In this document: in pieces, positions 20,367-29,077 of the stretch
Position numbering within the stretch: position 1 is the stretch's first letter
Layout: every line of letters begins with the position of its first letter
Assembly (NCBI RefSeq): GCF_000230975.2
Contig: NC_021172.1
Coordinates: 3,348,001-3,412,000, forward strand
Direction of reading: 5' to 3'
Source of the DNA: Hyphomicrobium denitrificans 1NES1
Lineage (GTDB): Bacteria; Pseudomonadota; Alphaproteobacteria; Rhizobiales; Hyphomicrobiaceae
Length of the DNA stretch: 64,000 nucleotides
Made by a program: the position numbers and the translations under genes
The notes under the pieces: model-generated
The model's input: only the letters and a program-made list of their open reading frames with translations
What the model was told of the DNA's origin: nothing
Database searches by the model: none

Positions 20367-20780
20367 TCAGAGGCCTCCCGAGGCAGCAACGCCGATCCAA
20401 ATGAGTACCGTCAATGCCAACGATCCTGCGAGCGTTCCCCAGCACAGAAGATCGATCGTCTTGAGATCATATCCACGGCAGGTATCCCAGAGCAAATGCC
20501 GTAAGCCGCCAAGCAGGTGATGCATCAGCGCCCATGTGTATCCGAGTAGAATGATCTTTCCCGGCCAAGATCCGAAGAAGCCCGCAACATAATCGTAGTA
20601 CTCGGGTCCTGTCGCGGCCGCGATCAGCCACCAGGCCAGCAGCAGCGAACCGACATAGAGCGCCGCGCCGGTGATGCGATGCAGGATCGACATCACCATG
20701 TTGATCAACGGCGAATAGATTTGGAGATGAGGAGAAAGCGGCCGCTCCGGTCGCGCACTCCGCCCTGAGATGGCTTGCAT
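20367..20780 (-). CDS. sdhC: Succinate dehydrogenase cytochrome b556 subunit
   Basis: The 137-residue cytochrome b subunit begins MQAISGRSARPERPLSPHLQIYSP, where RPLSPHLQIY is the quinone-site signature. SILHRITGAALY follows, and HHLLGGLRHLLWD carries the heme ligand histidine. Three membrane helices are predicted. ATG at 20780 has AAGGAA upstream and is preferred over a longer open frame. It is the first gene of the sdh operon. Confidence 0.94.
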   Translation of the reverse strand: MQAISGRSARPERPLSPHLQIYSPLINMVMSILHRITGAALYVGSLLLAWWLIAAATGPEYYDYVAGFFGSWPGKIILLGYTWALMHHLLGGLRHLLWDTCRGYDLKTIDLLCWGTLAGSLALTVLIWIGVAASGGL

Positions 20781-20876
20781 CGGATTCCTTTTTTGTCTTG
20801 AGCAGCGTTTTAGCGTCTCACAGGCGGCGCGGCAATTCGCCAAATGCCACATAGCCGCAAGTCTAAGGTCGACGGG

Positions 20877-21848
20877 TTACACCAGCGCGCCCACAATCGC
20901 ACGGCCCAGGCGATCGCCGCTCTCGAAAGCGTGCTCGGCCAAGCCGCCAAGGCACCAGTCGCCAGCAATGCCAGCCTTGTGTGCAGAGGAATAGAGATAC
21001 GCTTCGCCAAGCGGCTGGTCGACAAAGCCCTGGCGCCAGAGGTGTGCAGTCATGTGCGCCGGCCTGACGGGCGGTAGGCGCAGAGCACGGCTGACCTCGT
21101 CCCAAAGCTCTTCCGCCACGGCCGTCGCATCGAGATCTTCCGCTTCCCGGCTCCAGGCCGACGTCGCATGAACGACGATCGTCTCCTCGTCCGGATTGCG
21201 TCGGGGCTTTGTGTTATTGCGTGCAACCCAACCGATGATGCCGGACACATTGGAAAACACATCCTGCTTGGGAAAAACTTGTTTATCAATGTGGACCATC
21301 ACGGCCCAGCATGGTGCCATGCGAACGCGTGCAAGCGCGTCGGCGAATTCTTCGATATGTCCGAGAAGCGGGCGGGCCTCGGCTGCGGGCGTGGCGACGG
21401 CGACGGCATCGAACGGACCGGCGGATGTGTCGTCCGCGAACCAAGCGTGCCAGCCTTTGCCGAACCATTCCAGTGTGTGAACGCGGCGACCGGTGTCAAT
21501 GCGCACGCGGTCCGTCAGCGGCCGGACCAGCGACGACATTCCGGGCGTGCCGACCATCCACGGTCCCGGGGTGGACAGGTTTGCGCTGCCGTCTTTTTGC
21601 GGTGTCCAGCGTTCAGCGTAGCCAAGGTCTTTAATCTCGCTCAGGAAATCGTTGAATTCCGGAGACTTTGCGCAGACGTACTGAGCGCCATGATCGAAGG
21701 CATCGGAACCGACACGGATCGTTGCAATGCGGCCGCCGATTGCTGCGTCCTGTTCGAAGACTTCGACGTCGAGCCCTGCCCGGCGCAGCGTGCGCGCACA
21801 TGACAAACCTGCCAGCCCAGCGCCTATGATCGCGGTCTTTTTTGTCAC
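20877..21848 (-). CDS. FAD-dependent amine oxidase/renalase-like oxidoreductase
   Basis: The 323-residue protein opens with the FAD Rossmann motif TAIIGAGLAGLSCARTLRRAGLDVEVFE, then GGRIATIR as in the flavin amine oxidase/renalase-like group. A late VHATSAWSREAEDLDA segment and GIAGDWCLGGLAEHAFESGDRLG close the FAD domain. The substrate is unknown. I chose the GTG at 21848 because GGAG lies eight bases upstream and the family start is just before the Rossmann motif. The open frame runs 19 codons further. It follows sdhC on the opposite side of a short gap and is oriented toward it. Confidence 0.82.
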   Translation of the reverse strand: MTKKTAIIGAGLAGLSCARTLRRAGLDVEVFEQDAAIGGRIATIRVGSDAFDHGAQYVCAKSPEFNDFLSEIKDLGYAERWTPQKDGSANLSTPGPWMVGTPGMSSLVRPLTDRVRIDTGRRVHTLEWFGKGWHAWFADDTSAGPFDAVAVATPAAEARPLLGHIEEFADALARVRMAPCWAVMVHIDKQVFPKQDVFSNVSGIIGWVARNNTKPRRNPDEETIVVHATSAWSREAEDLDATAVAEELWDEVSRALRLPPVRPAHMTAHLWRQGFVDQPLGEAYLYSSAHKAGIAGDWCLGGLAEHAFESGDRLGRAIVGALV

Positions 21849-22018
21849 TTTTGCTCCGCTCCCTAGATCGTCAGGCCGCGCCCGGCTGTTTGAGTATTCG
21901 CGCAACGATGGCTATCGGGGCAGTTTACAAGCAACTCCTAATCAAAGGTTAGCAGACGCCCCGCCCACTCAAGTCCGAGGAAAAAATGACGTGTTCCTGC
22001 ACGGCAGTCACACGCTGA

Positions 22019-23080
22019 TCAGCGCGGCAGGACGAGCCAGGTATCGAGATCGAGGACAACGCCCTCGGCATATTCGCCTGTTTCGGTCTTCAATGGCAGC
22101 GCCGCGCAATCCTGATTTTTGACGCCGATCATACGAACGCGAAGAGCGCCAATATCGCGACGCTCCGGAATCTCGGCCTTCTCGATGATCTCCGACCACG
22201 CATAGATCGTGTCGCCGGCAAACGTCGGCGCGACATGACGGCCGCCGTTGATCGCCGCCAGATGGAACGCGTTGCCAAGGCCATTATACGAGAGCGCACG
22301 GACGAGCGAGATGACGACGCCGCCGTAGACGATGCGCTTGCCAAACCGACCCTTCGATTCGGTGTGCTGATTGAAGTGAACTTTCGCCGTGTTCTGATAG
22401 AGGCGTGTTGCGGTCTGATGCTCGGCTTCCTCAAGCGTCATGCCGTCGACGTGGTCGATCTTCTCGCCTGCTTCATAATCGCTCCAGCGATGCGGCGAGC
22501 CCGAAAGCTCAAAGTCGTACTTCGCCACGTCGAGTGGAGGAATAGCACCTCCGATGTCCTTCGGATCGACGCGGTCGGGTAGCTTCGGCACCACGGCTTC
22601 CGGAGCCGGAGATCCTTTCGTGCGCTTCCTGACCATCACCCAGCGGCAATATTCAAGCACGATCTGACCATCCTGATTGCGTCCGGTAGAGCGCACATAG
22701 ACGGTGCCAGTTTCTCCGTTGGAATTTTCTTTTAGTCCGATGACTTCCGACGTCGAGGCGAGCGTGTCGCCAGGATAGACGGGTTTCAGGAACCGGCAGT
22801 CGGCATAGCCGAGGTTCGCGATGGCGTTGAGCGAGATATCGGGCGTCGTCTTTCCGAATACGACGTGGAACGTCAGAAGATCGTCGAGCGGAGCCTTCGG
22901 ATAGCCGATCGCCTTGGCGAAGGTGTCGGCTGATTGGACCGCAAAGCGCGAGCCGTAGAGCGCGGTATAGAGCGCGACATCGCCATCGGTCACTGTGCGC
23001 GGGGTGGCGTGGTGGATGATCTGGCCGAAGCGAAAATCCTCGAAGAAATTGCCTGCGTTGGTTTTCGTGTCCGCCATCAT
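22019..23080 (-). CDS. meaC: Mesaconyl-CoA hydratase (double hotdog MaoC family)
   Basis: The 353-residue protein has two hotdog domains. Segments such as NFFEDFRFGQIIHHATPRTVTDGDVALYTALYG, FHVVFGKTTPDISLNAIANLGYA, GEKIDHVDGMTLEEAEH and GRFGKRIVYGGVVISL closely follow the mesaconyl-CoA hydratases of Rhodobacter and Methylobacterium as I recall them. The enzyme interconverts mesaconyl-C1-CoA and beta-methylmalyl-CoA in the ethylmalonyl-CoA pathway for C2 assimilation. GAAGG precedes the ATG. The CitE-type gene for the next step lies 122 bases upstream on the same strand. No other gene of the pathway is in this window. Confidence 0.82.
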   Translation of the reverse strand: MMADTKTNAGNFFEDFRFGQIIHHATPRTVTDGDVALYTALYGSRFAVQSADTFAKAIGYPKAPLDDLLTFHVVFGKTTPDISLNAIANLGYADCRFLKPVYPGDTLASTSEVIGLKENSNGETGTVYVRSTGRNQDGQIVLEYCRWVMVRKRTKGSPAPEAVVPKLPDRVDPKDIGGAIPPLDVAKYDFELSGSPHRWSDYEAGEKIDHVDGMTLEEAEHQTATRLYQNTAKVHFNQHTESKGRFGKRIVYGGVVISLVRALSYNGLGNAFHLAAINGGRHVAPTFAGDTIYAWSEIIEKAEIPERRDIGALRVRMIGVKNQDCAALPLKTETGEYAEGVVLDLDTWLVLPR

Positions 23081-23202
23081 CGTCGCCTTCGCTGTCGCTG
23101 GTTGTCGCGGCTCTTTTTCCGGATGTGGAGAGCGGACCGCAACCCTTTTCAGGACTTCAAGACGCGATCAAGGGCCGCAGATACCTTGGATTTGCGCCCT
23201 AC

Positions 23203-24102
23203 TCAGAACCATGGCTCTTCGATGCGAGAGCGCGCGACGATGGCATCCGCGATGGCGGCAACTCTTTTCGCCATGACGAGATGCAAGCGTTCCACCATCT
23301 TGCCCTCGACGGTTATGACGCCTTTCCTGACGTTTTCTGGTTGTTCGAAGGCTTTGATGATCTTGTGCGCCCAGGTGACCTCATCATCACCCGGCGAAAA
23401 AATCTCATTACAGGGCATGATCTGCGAAGGATGAATCAGGGTTTTGCCGTCCATGCCGAGCGTACGGCCGTGCTCGCATTCGGCGCGGAAACCCAAATCA
23501 TCCTTAAAATCGTTGTAGACGCCGTCAATGACGTCCAATCCGTAGGCCCGCGCCGCGACGAGCGTCATCGCCAGCCATGGTACGACGGCGAAGCGGTTGC
23601 TGCCGGCGCGGGCGCGGCTTTCCTTCAGCAGATCATTGGTACCGATCACAAAGCAAACAAGGCGATTGTCGGGGTCTCGACCGCAGGCTGCAATTTCGCG
23701 AGCGTTGATGATGCCCATCGGCGTTTCAATCATGGCCCACAGACGAATGTGCGGATCGGCATCGGCGGCCTTCACGACCTTCGCCGTCCCCGTAATGTCG
23801 CCCGACTGGGAAACCTTCGGAACGAGGATCGCATCGGGAACCGACGCGATGGCCGCGTGGAGATCGGCCATGCCCCATGGCGTCTCGATCGGGTTGACGC
23901 GTAAAATGACCTCGTGCGAGCCGAACTCGCCTGCACGGATGGCGGCTGTAGCGTGCTCGCGGGCCGATTCCTTGTTCGCCGGCGCGACCGAATCCTCAAG
24001 ATCTAAGATGATCGAATCTGCAGGAAGCGTTTTCGCCTTTTCGATGGCGCGCTCGTTGTCTCCTGGAACATAGAGAACGCTGCGTCTTGGTCTCATCGCC
24101 AT
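23203..24102 (-). CDS. CitE-like CoA ester lyase, probable (3S)-malyl-CoA thioesterase / beta-methylmalyl-CoA lyase
   Basis: The 299-residue protein is a HpcH/HpaI aldolase-type CoA lyase. It starts MRPRRSVLYVPGDNERA and has SIILDLEDSVAP with acidic metal ligands, VILRVNPIETPWG with the catalytic arginine region, ILVPKVSQS, WAMIETPMGIINA, and GMDGKTLIHPSQI. In methylotrophs and Rhodobacter this family splits beta-methylmalyl-CoA to glyoxylate and propionyl-CoA, or hydrolyses malyl-CoA. The sequence alone does not decide between these. ATG at 24102 has GGAG nine bases upstream. Its place just upstream of the hydratase supports an ethylmalonyl-CoA role. Confidence 0.78.
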   Translation of the reverse strand: MAMRPRRSVLYVPGDNERAIEKAKTLPADSIILDLEDSVAPANKESAREHATAAIRAGEFGSHEVILRVNPIETPWGMADLHAAIASVPDAILVPKVSQSGDITGTAKVVKAADADPHIRLWAMIETPMGIINAREIAACGRDPDNRLVCFVIGTNDLLKESRARAGSNRFAVVPWLAMTLVAARAYGLDVIDGVYNDFKDDLGFRAECEHGRTLGMDGKTLIHPSQIMPCNEIFSPGDDEVTWAHKIIKAFEQPENVRKGVITVEGKMVERLHLVMAKRVAAIADAIVARSRIEEPWF

Positions 24103-24303
24103 CGGCGTCGGCTCCGAAGCTGAGTGGATGGTGCGACGCACCATAACGCATTCGGCGCACAGGCACAGTTCAACTTTCGGGCCAGAGGAAATGATCGCGG
24201 CGCATATATAGCCGGCTGCACTGCGAGCAACCCATGTTAGAAGGCTTGGCGCCTGCAGCCGGCTTGGCAGGCCGATCTGCGATCTTCAAGTGCAATCAGG
24301 ACC

Positions 24304-25104
24304 ATGCGCCGAATTCTCGTTATTTCATCGCACGTCGCGCAAGATACGGTCGGGCTCGCCCCTACCATCGCCCCTCTGCAGCGCGCCGGGATCGAGGTCG
24401 TGGCGCTGCCGACCGTCGTTTTGTCCAATCATCCGGCGCGCGAGCATTGCGCAGGCGTCATCCTCGAACCGGCGGTGCTCGAAAAGATGATCGCCGCGAT
24501 CGAGGCAAACGGCTGGCTCGGTACGTTCGATGCGGTGCTTTCGGGTTATTTGCCGTCCGTCGGGCATGCGACCTTGGTTGCGCGTATCGTCAAACGGATG
24601 CGCGAGATCAGTCCGCTGATCGTTTATGTCTGTGATCCTATTCTCGGCGATGATCCGGAGGGTCTTTATATCGATGCGGCAGCGGCGGCCGTCGTGCGCG
24701 ATACGCTGGTTCCACTCGCCGACATCGTGACGCCCAACCGCTTCGAACTCGGTTGGCTGACGCGCGCAAATGTCCAGTCCATCGACGACACGACGCAGGC
24801 TGCGCTTGCCTTATCGTGCCCGATCGTTGCCGCGACTTCGATTCCATCGGGACCCGATGAACTCGCCAACGTTCTGGTCAACAGCGGCAATGTCCTTGTC
24901 AGCAAGGTCCAAAAACTCTCCGATGTGCCACACGGTACGGGCGATTTGTTCACCGGTTTCCTGACGGCGCGCTTGTTGCGCGGCGCTTCCGTGACGGACG
25001 CATGGACTCACGCGATTCAAGGAGTCAACTACGGCGTGGAGGCCAGCCGCGGTAGTGACCGTCTCATGCTGCCGCAGATCGACTGGGCATGGCTTTCGTC
25101 ATGA
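24304..25104 (+). CDS. pdxY: Pyridoxal kinase
   Basis: The 266-residue ribokinase-like enzyme phosphorylates pyridoxal in the vitamin B6 salvage route. Motifs are the start RRILVISSHVAQDTVGL, LSGYLPSVGHATLVARIV, VCDPILGDDPEGLYI and DIVTPNRFELGWLTR. The PfkB-type catalytic HGTGDLFTGFLTARLL, with the catalytic aspartate, is about 50 residues from the C-terminus. The ATG at 24304 fits the family. It is divergent from the CitE-like gene, and arsC follows after 22 bases. Confidence 0.9.
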   Translation: MRRILVISSHVAQDTVGLAPTIAPLQRAGIEVVALPTVVLSNHPAREHCAGVILEPAVLEKMIAAIEANGWLGTFDAVLSGYLPSVGHATLVARIVKRMREISPLIVYVCDPILGDDPEGLYIDAAAAAVVRDTLVPLADIVTPNRFELGWLTRANVQSIDDTTQAALALSCPIVAATSIPSGPDELANVLVNSGNVLVSKVQKLSDVPHGTGDLFTGFLTARLLRGASVTDAWTHAIQGVNYGVEASRGSDRLMLPQIDWAWLSS

Positions 25105-25126
25105 CGAAAGACGGAAAGGACGTCCA

Positions 25127-25498
25127 ATGACGATTACGATCTATCATAATCCGGCTTGTGGCACATCGCGCAACACGCTGGCGATGATCCGCGAACACGG
25201 CGAAGAACCCCGTGTGATCGAATATCTGAAGACGCCGCCAACACGGAAAGAACTCGTTGAACTGATCAAAGCGATGGGCATCACGCCGCGCGACTTGCTT
25301 CGGCAAAAGGGAACGCCATACGAAGACCTCGGGCTTGCCGACTTGAGCCTCGACGACAAGACGATCATCGATGCGATGATGGCTCATCCGATTCTGATCA
25401 ATCGTCCGATCGTCGTCACGCCGCTCGGAACGCGCCTGTGCCGTCCGTCAGAAACGGTTCTCGAAATCCTGCCTAAAGCACGCGCCCGTAAAACGTAG
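25127..25498 (+). CDS. arsC: Arsenate reductase (glutaredoxin type), ArsC family
   Basis: The 123-residue product begins TITIYHNPACGTSRNTL, with the catalytic cysteine in NPACGTSRN. It keeps ArsC arginines in VIEYLKTPPTRKEL and NRPIVVTPLGTRLCRP, which bind the oxyanion. The enzyme would reduce arsenate with glutathione/glutaredoxin, although related ArsC-like proteins can have other roles. I chose ATG at 25127, preceded by GGAAAGGA, over a longer open frame. No other ars genes are nearby, so a stand-alone role is likely. Confidence 0.88.
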   Translation: MTITIYHNPACGTSRNTLAMIREHGEEPRVIEYLKTPPTRKELVELIKAMGITPRDLLRQKGTPYEDLGLADLSLDDKTIIDAMMAHPILINRPIVVTPLGTRLCRPSETVLEILPKARARKT

Positions 25499-25509
25499 GT
25501 CGCGCGTCA

Positions 25510-25543
25510 CGTATCGGTACATCAGCTTCAGACACGCGATACG
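25510..25543 (+). promoter_or_regulatory. Inverted repeat ahead of nhaA
   Basis: CGTATCG at 25510-25516 and CGATACG at 25537-25543 form a perfect 7-bp stem around a 20-base loop in the 125-base gap between arsC and nhaA. It could be a leader hairpin or an operator. No T-run follows, so it is not an obvious terminator. Confidence 0.3.
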
Positions 25544-25623
25544 GCGAGGCGGTTCAATCTTTTGCTTGCTCAAGCCACTCACGCTACCTACGTTTGTCGG
25601 ATCGGGGAAATCAAAGGCCGCAC

Positions 25624-26817
25624 ATGAAGCCGGAAACGACCGCGACGGGCGTGAGTCGCGAAGCCGCCGCTGGACTGGCGCTTCTCGGCGCCGCGGTACT
25701 CGCACTCATCGCCGCCAATTCGGCGTTTAACGACGATTATGAAAGAGTGCTGGCACTGCCAGTCTCGATCGGCGTCACACCGTTCGTTTTGTCCAAGTCT
25801 CTGCTGCATTGGATCAACGACGCCCTGATGGTGGTCTTCTTTTTTGTCGTCGGGCTCGAGATCAAGCGCGAGATTCTGCGCGGTGCGTTGTCGAACCGAA
25901 GAGCTGCGTTGCTTCCGGTGATTGCTGCGTTGGGCGGCATGATCGCACCGTCGCTGATCTATGCCGCCATTAATTGGGACAATAGCGTTGCTCTCAAAGG
26001 CTGGGCTATACCGGCGGCAACAGACATTGCGTTTGTCGTGGGCGTTCTTGCCGTGCTCGGCTCGCGTGTGCCGCAGAGCCTCAAGGTTTTTCTGCTGGCG
26101 CTCGCTATCATCGACGATCTCGGCGCAATTCTCATCATAGCGTTTTTCTATACTGGTGATCTATCGTTCTCTGCGCTGGCGCTCGCCTTTGCCGGTGTCG
26201 CCGGCCTTGCCCTTCTCAACCACAGGAACGTGATGCGGGTCTGGGCCTACGTTCTCGTCGGCGCCTTCGTGTGGCTATGCGTCTTGAAATCGGGTGTCCA
26301 CGCGACGCTGGCCGGTGTCGCGACGGCACTCGCGGTGCCATTGAGGAATGCCAAGGGCCAAGAAGGTCCGCTCGAAAACCTCGAACATCGCTTGGCGCCC
26401 TGGGTGAGCTTCCTCATTCTCCCGATTTTCGCATTTGCCAACGCCGGAATATCTTTCTCCGGAATATCCGTGAGAGATTTCACGTCCCCGATTTCGCTCG
26501 GCATTGCGCTTGGACTCATCATCGGCAAACCGCTCGGAATCTACGGCTTTGCCCGCGCAGCCATTCGGAGCGGCCTCGGAGCGCGACCGAATGGCGCGAC
26601 GGAGATGCAGCTATTCGGCACAGCCATTCTTGGCGGTATCGGCTTCACGATGAGCCTTTTCATCGGCATGTTGGCATTCCCTGATCCGCAAACGAGCGGC
26701 CACGTCAAGCTCGGCGTGCTGACAGGCTCCTCGGTGTCGGCAATTCTCGGATATATCGTTCTGTTAAGAACCAACAACCGCTTGAGAAAAGGCGTGACGC
26801 TGCGTGACGGATCCTGA
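25624..26817 (+). CDS. nhaA: Na+/H+ antiporter NhaA
   Basis: The 397-residue inner-membrane antiporter expels Na+ in exchange for protons. It has about 12 hydrophobic segments. The paired essential aspartates are in LALAIIDDLGAILIIAFFYT, FFVVGLEIKRE is a family signature, and PAATDIAFVVGVLAVLGSRVP precedes the catalytic pair. FGTAILGGIGFTMSLFIG is near the end. The ATG at 25624 is the preferred start; a TTG 30 bases upstream is open but has no clear binding site. The carbonic anhydrase gene follows after 17 bases, which suggests joint pH and bicarbonate handling. Confidence 0.93.
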   Translation: MKPETTATGVSREAAAGLALLGAAVLALIAANSAFNDDYERVLALPVSIGVTPFVLSKSLLHWINDALMVVFFFVVGLEIKREILRGALSNRRAALLPVIAALGGMIAPSLIYAAINWDNSVALKGWAIPAATDIAFVVGVLAVLGSRVPQSLKVFLLALAIIDDLGAILIIAFFYTGDLSFSALALAFAGVAGLALLNHRNVMRVWAYVLVGAFVWLCVLKSGVHATLAGVATALAVPLRNAKGQEGPLENLEHRLAPWVSFLILPIFAFANAGISFSGISVRDFTSPISLGIALGLIIGKPLGIYGFARAAIRSGLGARPNGATEMQLFGTAILGGIGFTMSLFIGMLAFPDPQTSGHVKLGVLTGSSVSAILGYIVLLRTNNRLRKGVTLRDGS

Positions 26818-26834
26818 GCAGGAGAAAAAATATA

Positions 26835-27473
26835 ATGAAGAGCTTTCCCGATTCGCTTGCCGATCGCTATCGCCGGTTCAAGTTCCGGCATTTCACGCCG
26901 AATGCTGCTCACTACGAAAGACTTGCAACGCAGGGGCAGGACCCCCAAACCATGGTCATTTCTTGCTCAGACAGCCGCGTCGATCCCGAGACGATCTTCA
27001 GCGCCATGCCGGGCGAGCTCTTCGTCCTGCGCAACATCGCCAATCTCGTTCCACCCTACGAAACCGGCGGCAACTATCACGGCGTCAGTTCGGCCATCGA
27101 ATTTGCGATTCTAAACCTCAATCTTCACCATCTCATTGTCATCGGTCATTCCGGCTGCGGCGGCATCAAGGCGGCCTGGGATCAGAATGCTGCCGTTCAG
27201 ACGGAAGCTCAGTTTATCTCGCGCTGGATGTCGATGCTGGACGAAGCGCGTCTTGCCGTCCTTCGGTCCAACCCGAATGCCTCGCCCGAGGCCAAGCAGC
27301 GCGCGCTTGAGCAAGAGGGCGTCATGCAGTCGCTGAAAAATCTACGGACGTTTCCGTTCGTGCGCGAGCGAGAAGAGAAAGGAACGCTGCAGCTCCACGG
27401 CGCACATTTCGATATCGCGTCAGGTATGCTCAGCGTTTACGACAACGAGACCAAGGTATTCCAACCGCTCTAA
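26835..27473 (+). CDS. Beta carbonic anhydrase
   Basis: The 212-residue zinc enzyme hydrates CO2 to bicarbonate. Zinc ligands are Cys44 in MVISCSDSRVD, with the Asp-Arg dyad, and His105 and Cys108 in IVIGHSGCGGIKA. FVLRNIANLVPP is also conserved. AGGAG lies ahead of the ATG. It is closely linked with nhaA, and its stop codon is part of a strong intrinsic terminator. Bicarbonate supply is important for the PEP carboxylase step of a serine-cycle methylotroph, which is inference. Confidence 0.95.
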   Translation: MKSFPDSLADRYRRFKFRHFTPNAAHYERLATQGQDPQTMVISCSDSRVDPETIFSAMPGELFVLRNIANLVPPYETGGNYHGVSSAIEFAILNLNLHHLIVIGHSGCGGIKAAWDQNAAVQTEAQFISRWMSMLDEARLAVLRSNPNASPEAKQRALEQEGVMQSLKNLRTFPFVREREEKGTLQLHGAHFDIASGMLSVYDNETKVFQPL

Positions 27474-27485
27474 AGCGGTTTTTTT
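27463..27485 (+). terminator. Rho-independent terminator after carbonic anhydrase
   Basis: AACCGCT (27463-27469) pairs with AGCGGTT (27474-27480) over the loop CTAA, and Ts run from 27479 to 27485. The stop codon TAA lies inside the hairpin loop region. It ends the nhaA-carbonic anhydrase unit before the convergent ccmG gene. Confidence 0.88.
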
Positions 27486-27509
27486 CTCATCGGATGGTCG
27501 ACCGGTTCA

Positions 27510-28124
27510 TTACGAGCCAGACGCCGTCGGGCCCGCGACCGTGCGGGCTTTTTCAATTGCCGGAAGCAATTTCTTTTTGAGCGAATCCTCGGATATCGGG
27601 CCGACGTGCTTGTAGACGATCTGGCCCTTGCCGTTCACAACAAACGTTTCAGGCGTCCCGTAGACGCCCCAGTCGATGGCGGCGCGGCCCTGCGCATCCG
27701 TACCGACGGCCGTGTACGGATTGCCGAAGCGGCCGATGAAACGGCGCGCCGCAGCGGCGCCGTCCTTATAGTTGATCCCGTAAATATCGACATCCGTCAT
27801 GGTTTTCAGCTTTTCGAGAAACGGGTGCTCCTCGATGCACGGGACGCACCATGATGCCCAGTAGTTGACGACGGAAACTTTACCCTTGGCAAGATCGGCA
27901 CTGGTAAAGCCGGCCTCGGGTTTGCCGTTCGTTGCTTCGAGTCCCTCGATGGGTGGAAAAACTCCTTTCGGGACCTCTTTGCCGACGAGCGTCGAAGGGA
28001 GAAGCGAAGGATCGCCTGAGCGCAGTGCCATCGCGAAGAATCCTGCGACAACTGCGAAAAAAAGCACCGGCAATAAGCGTAAGAGTTTCGATCGACCTTG
28101 GTTCACAGCATCACTCCACGGCAC
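27510..28124 (-). CDS. ccmG: Thiol:disulfide interchange protein CcmG/DsbE
   Basis: The 204-residue protein is a membrane-tethered periplasmic thioredoxin that reduces apocytochrome c cysteines before heme attachment. A membrane helix lies at about residues 15-34. The thioredoxin active site is VNYWASWCVPC (Cys93 and Cys96), and GVYGTPETFVVN contains the cis-proline. Its start overlaps the end of ccmD by 14 bases. It is the last gene of the ccm operon in this window. Confidence 0.93.
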   Translation of the reverse strand: MPWSDAVNQGRSKLLRLLPVLFFAVVAGFFAMALRSGDPSLLPSTLVGKEVPKGVFPPIEGLEATNGKPEAGFTSADLAKGKVSVVNYWASWCVPCIEEHPFLEKLKTMTDVDIYGINYKDGAAAARRFIGRFGNPYTAVGTDAQGRAAIDWGVYGTPETFVVNGKGQIVYKHVGPISEDSLKKKLLPAIEKARTVAGPTASGS

Positions 28125-28281
28125 TCATCGAGCGCCGTCTGGCGCCGCGTTTTTCGAGCGCATCGATCGCGGCGGCTTGTTTTTTGCCATCGAAAATGAG
28201 CCAGGCGACAAGTCCCGCGACAACGAATGTTACGGCGGCATACGAAATCCAGATGAAGGCGGCGTGCGGTCCGAGGTCCAT
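28111..28281 (-). CDS. ccmD: Heme exporter protein CcmD
   Basis: The 56-residue protein MDLGPHAAFIWISYAAVTFV... has one membrane helix followed by a basic tail (KRGARRRS), as in CcmD, which helps release holo-CcmE from the CcmABCD complex. The ATG at 28281 starts 4 bases after the ccmC stop, so the longer open frame upstream is not used. It overlaps ccmG. Confidence 0.9.
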   Translation of the reverse strand: MDLGPHAAFIWISYAAVTFVVAGLVAWLIFDGKKQAAAIDALEKRGARRRSMSAVE

Positions 28282-28285
28282 GAGC

Positions 28286-29041
28286 TTAGCTTGCAACCCC
28301 CGAGGCGGCGAGGCGGTCACGACCGGCAACGACTTGGGCACGCATGGCCTTCACGCGCCTGCGCATAATCTCGTTCCGCATGGCCTTCAAATGCATCGCG
28401 AAGAACAGCACCGTAAATCCCAGCGCCATCACGAGCAGCGGCCAGCGCATGCTTGGATCGACCGTCGCGGTAAAATCCGTCGAGGGTTGATGCAGCGTGT
28501 TCCACCAGTTGACCGAGAACTTGATGATCGGGAGGATCGTCACACCGACAAGTGCGAGTATCGCGGTCAGTTTTGCACCCGCGGATTCGTCTTCGAGCGC
28601 GGCTCTGAGCGCAATCAGACCGAGGTAGAGGAAGAAGAGGATCAGCACCGACGTCAGCCGCGCGTCCCAGACCCAATAGGTGCCCCACATGGGCTTGCCC
28701 CAGAGCGATCCCGTCAGCAAGGCCAAGAACGTAAACGCCGCGCCGAGTGGAGCAGCGGCTTTTGCCGAGACGTCGGCAAGGGGATGTCTGAATACGAGAA
28801 GCCCGAAGCTCGACATTGCAATCAGACCGTAGATCATCATCGAGAGCCACGCGCACGGCACGTGGATATACATGATGCGAACGGTCTCGCCCTGCTGATA
28901 GTCAGCAGGAGAATCGAAGAACGCGAGATAAATCCCAACCGCGATCAGGCCGGCCGCAATGCCCGATGCCCAAGGAAGAACACGCGCGGAAAGCCCCATG
29001 AAGCGCGTCGGATTGGCCAGTTGCTGCGTCAGCGTCTGCAT
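28286..29041 (-). CDS. ccmC: Heme exporter protein CcmC
   Basis: The 251-residue membrane protein delivers heme to CcmE. The tryptophan-rich heme handling motif is WGTYWVWDARLTS near residue 120. Histidines in MYIHVPCAW and WWNTLHQPST flank it as usual. Six hydrophobic segments are visible. ccmD follows immediately. A small membrane ORF separates it from ccmB. Confidence 0.94.
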   Translation of the reverse strand: MQTLTQQLANPTRFMGLSARVLPWASGIAAGLIAVGIYLAFFDSPADYQQGETVRIMYIHVPCAWLSMMIYGLIAMSSFGLLVFRHPLADVSAKAAAPLGAAFTFLALLTGSLWGKPMWGTYWVWDARLTSVLILFFLYLGLIALRAALEDESAGAKLTAILALVGVTILPIIKFSVNWWNTLHQPSTDFTATVDPSMRWPLLVMALGFTVLFFAMHLKAMRNEIMRRRVKAMRAQVVAGRDRLAASGVAS

Positions 29042-29077
29042 GGACCGGGATGTAAGCCTTTCCCTGTTTCAGCGCAA

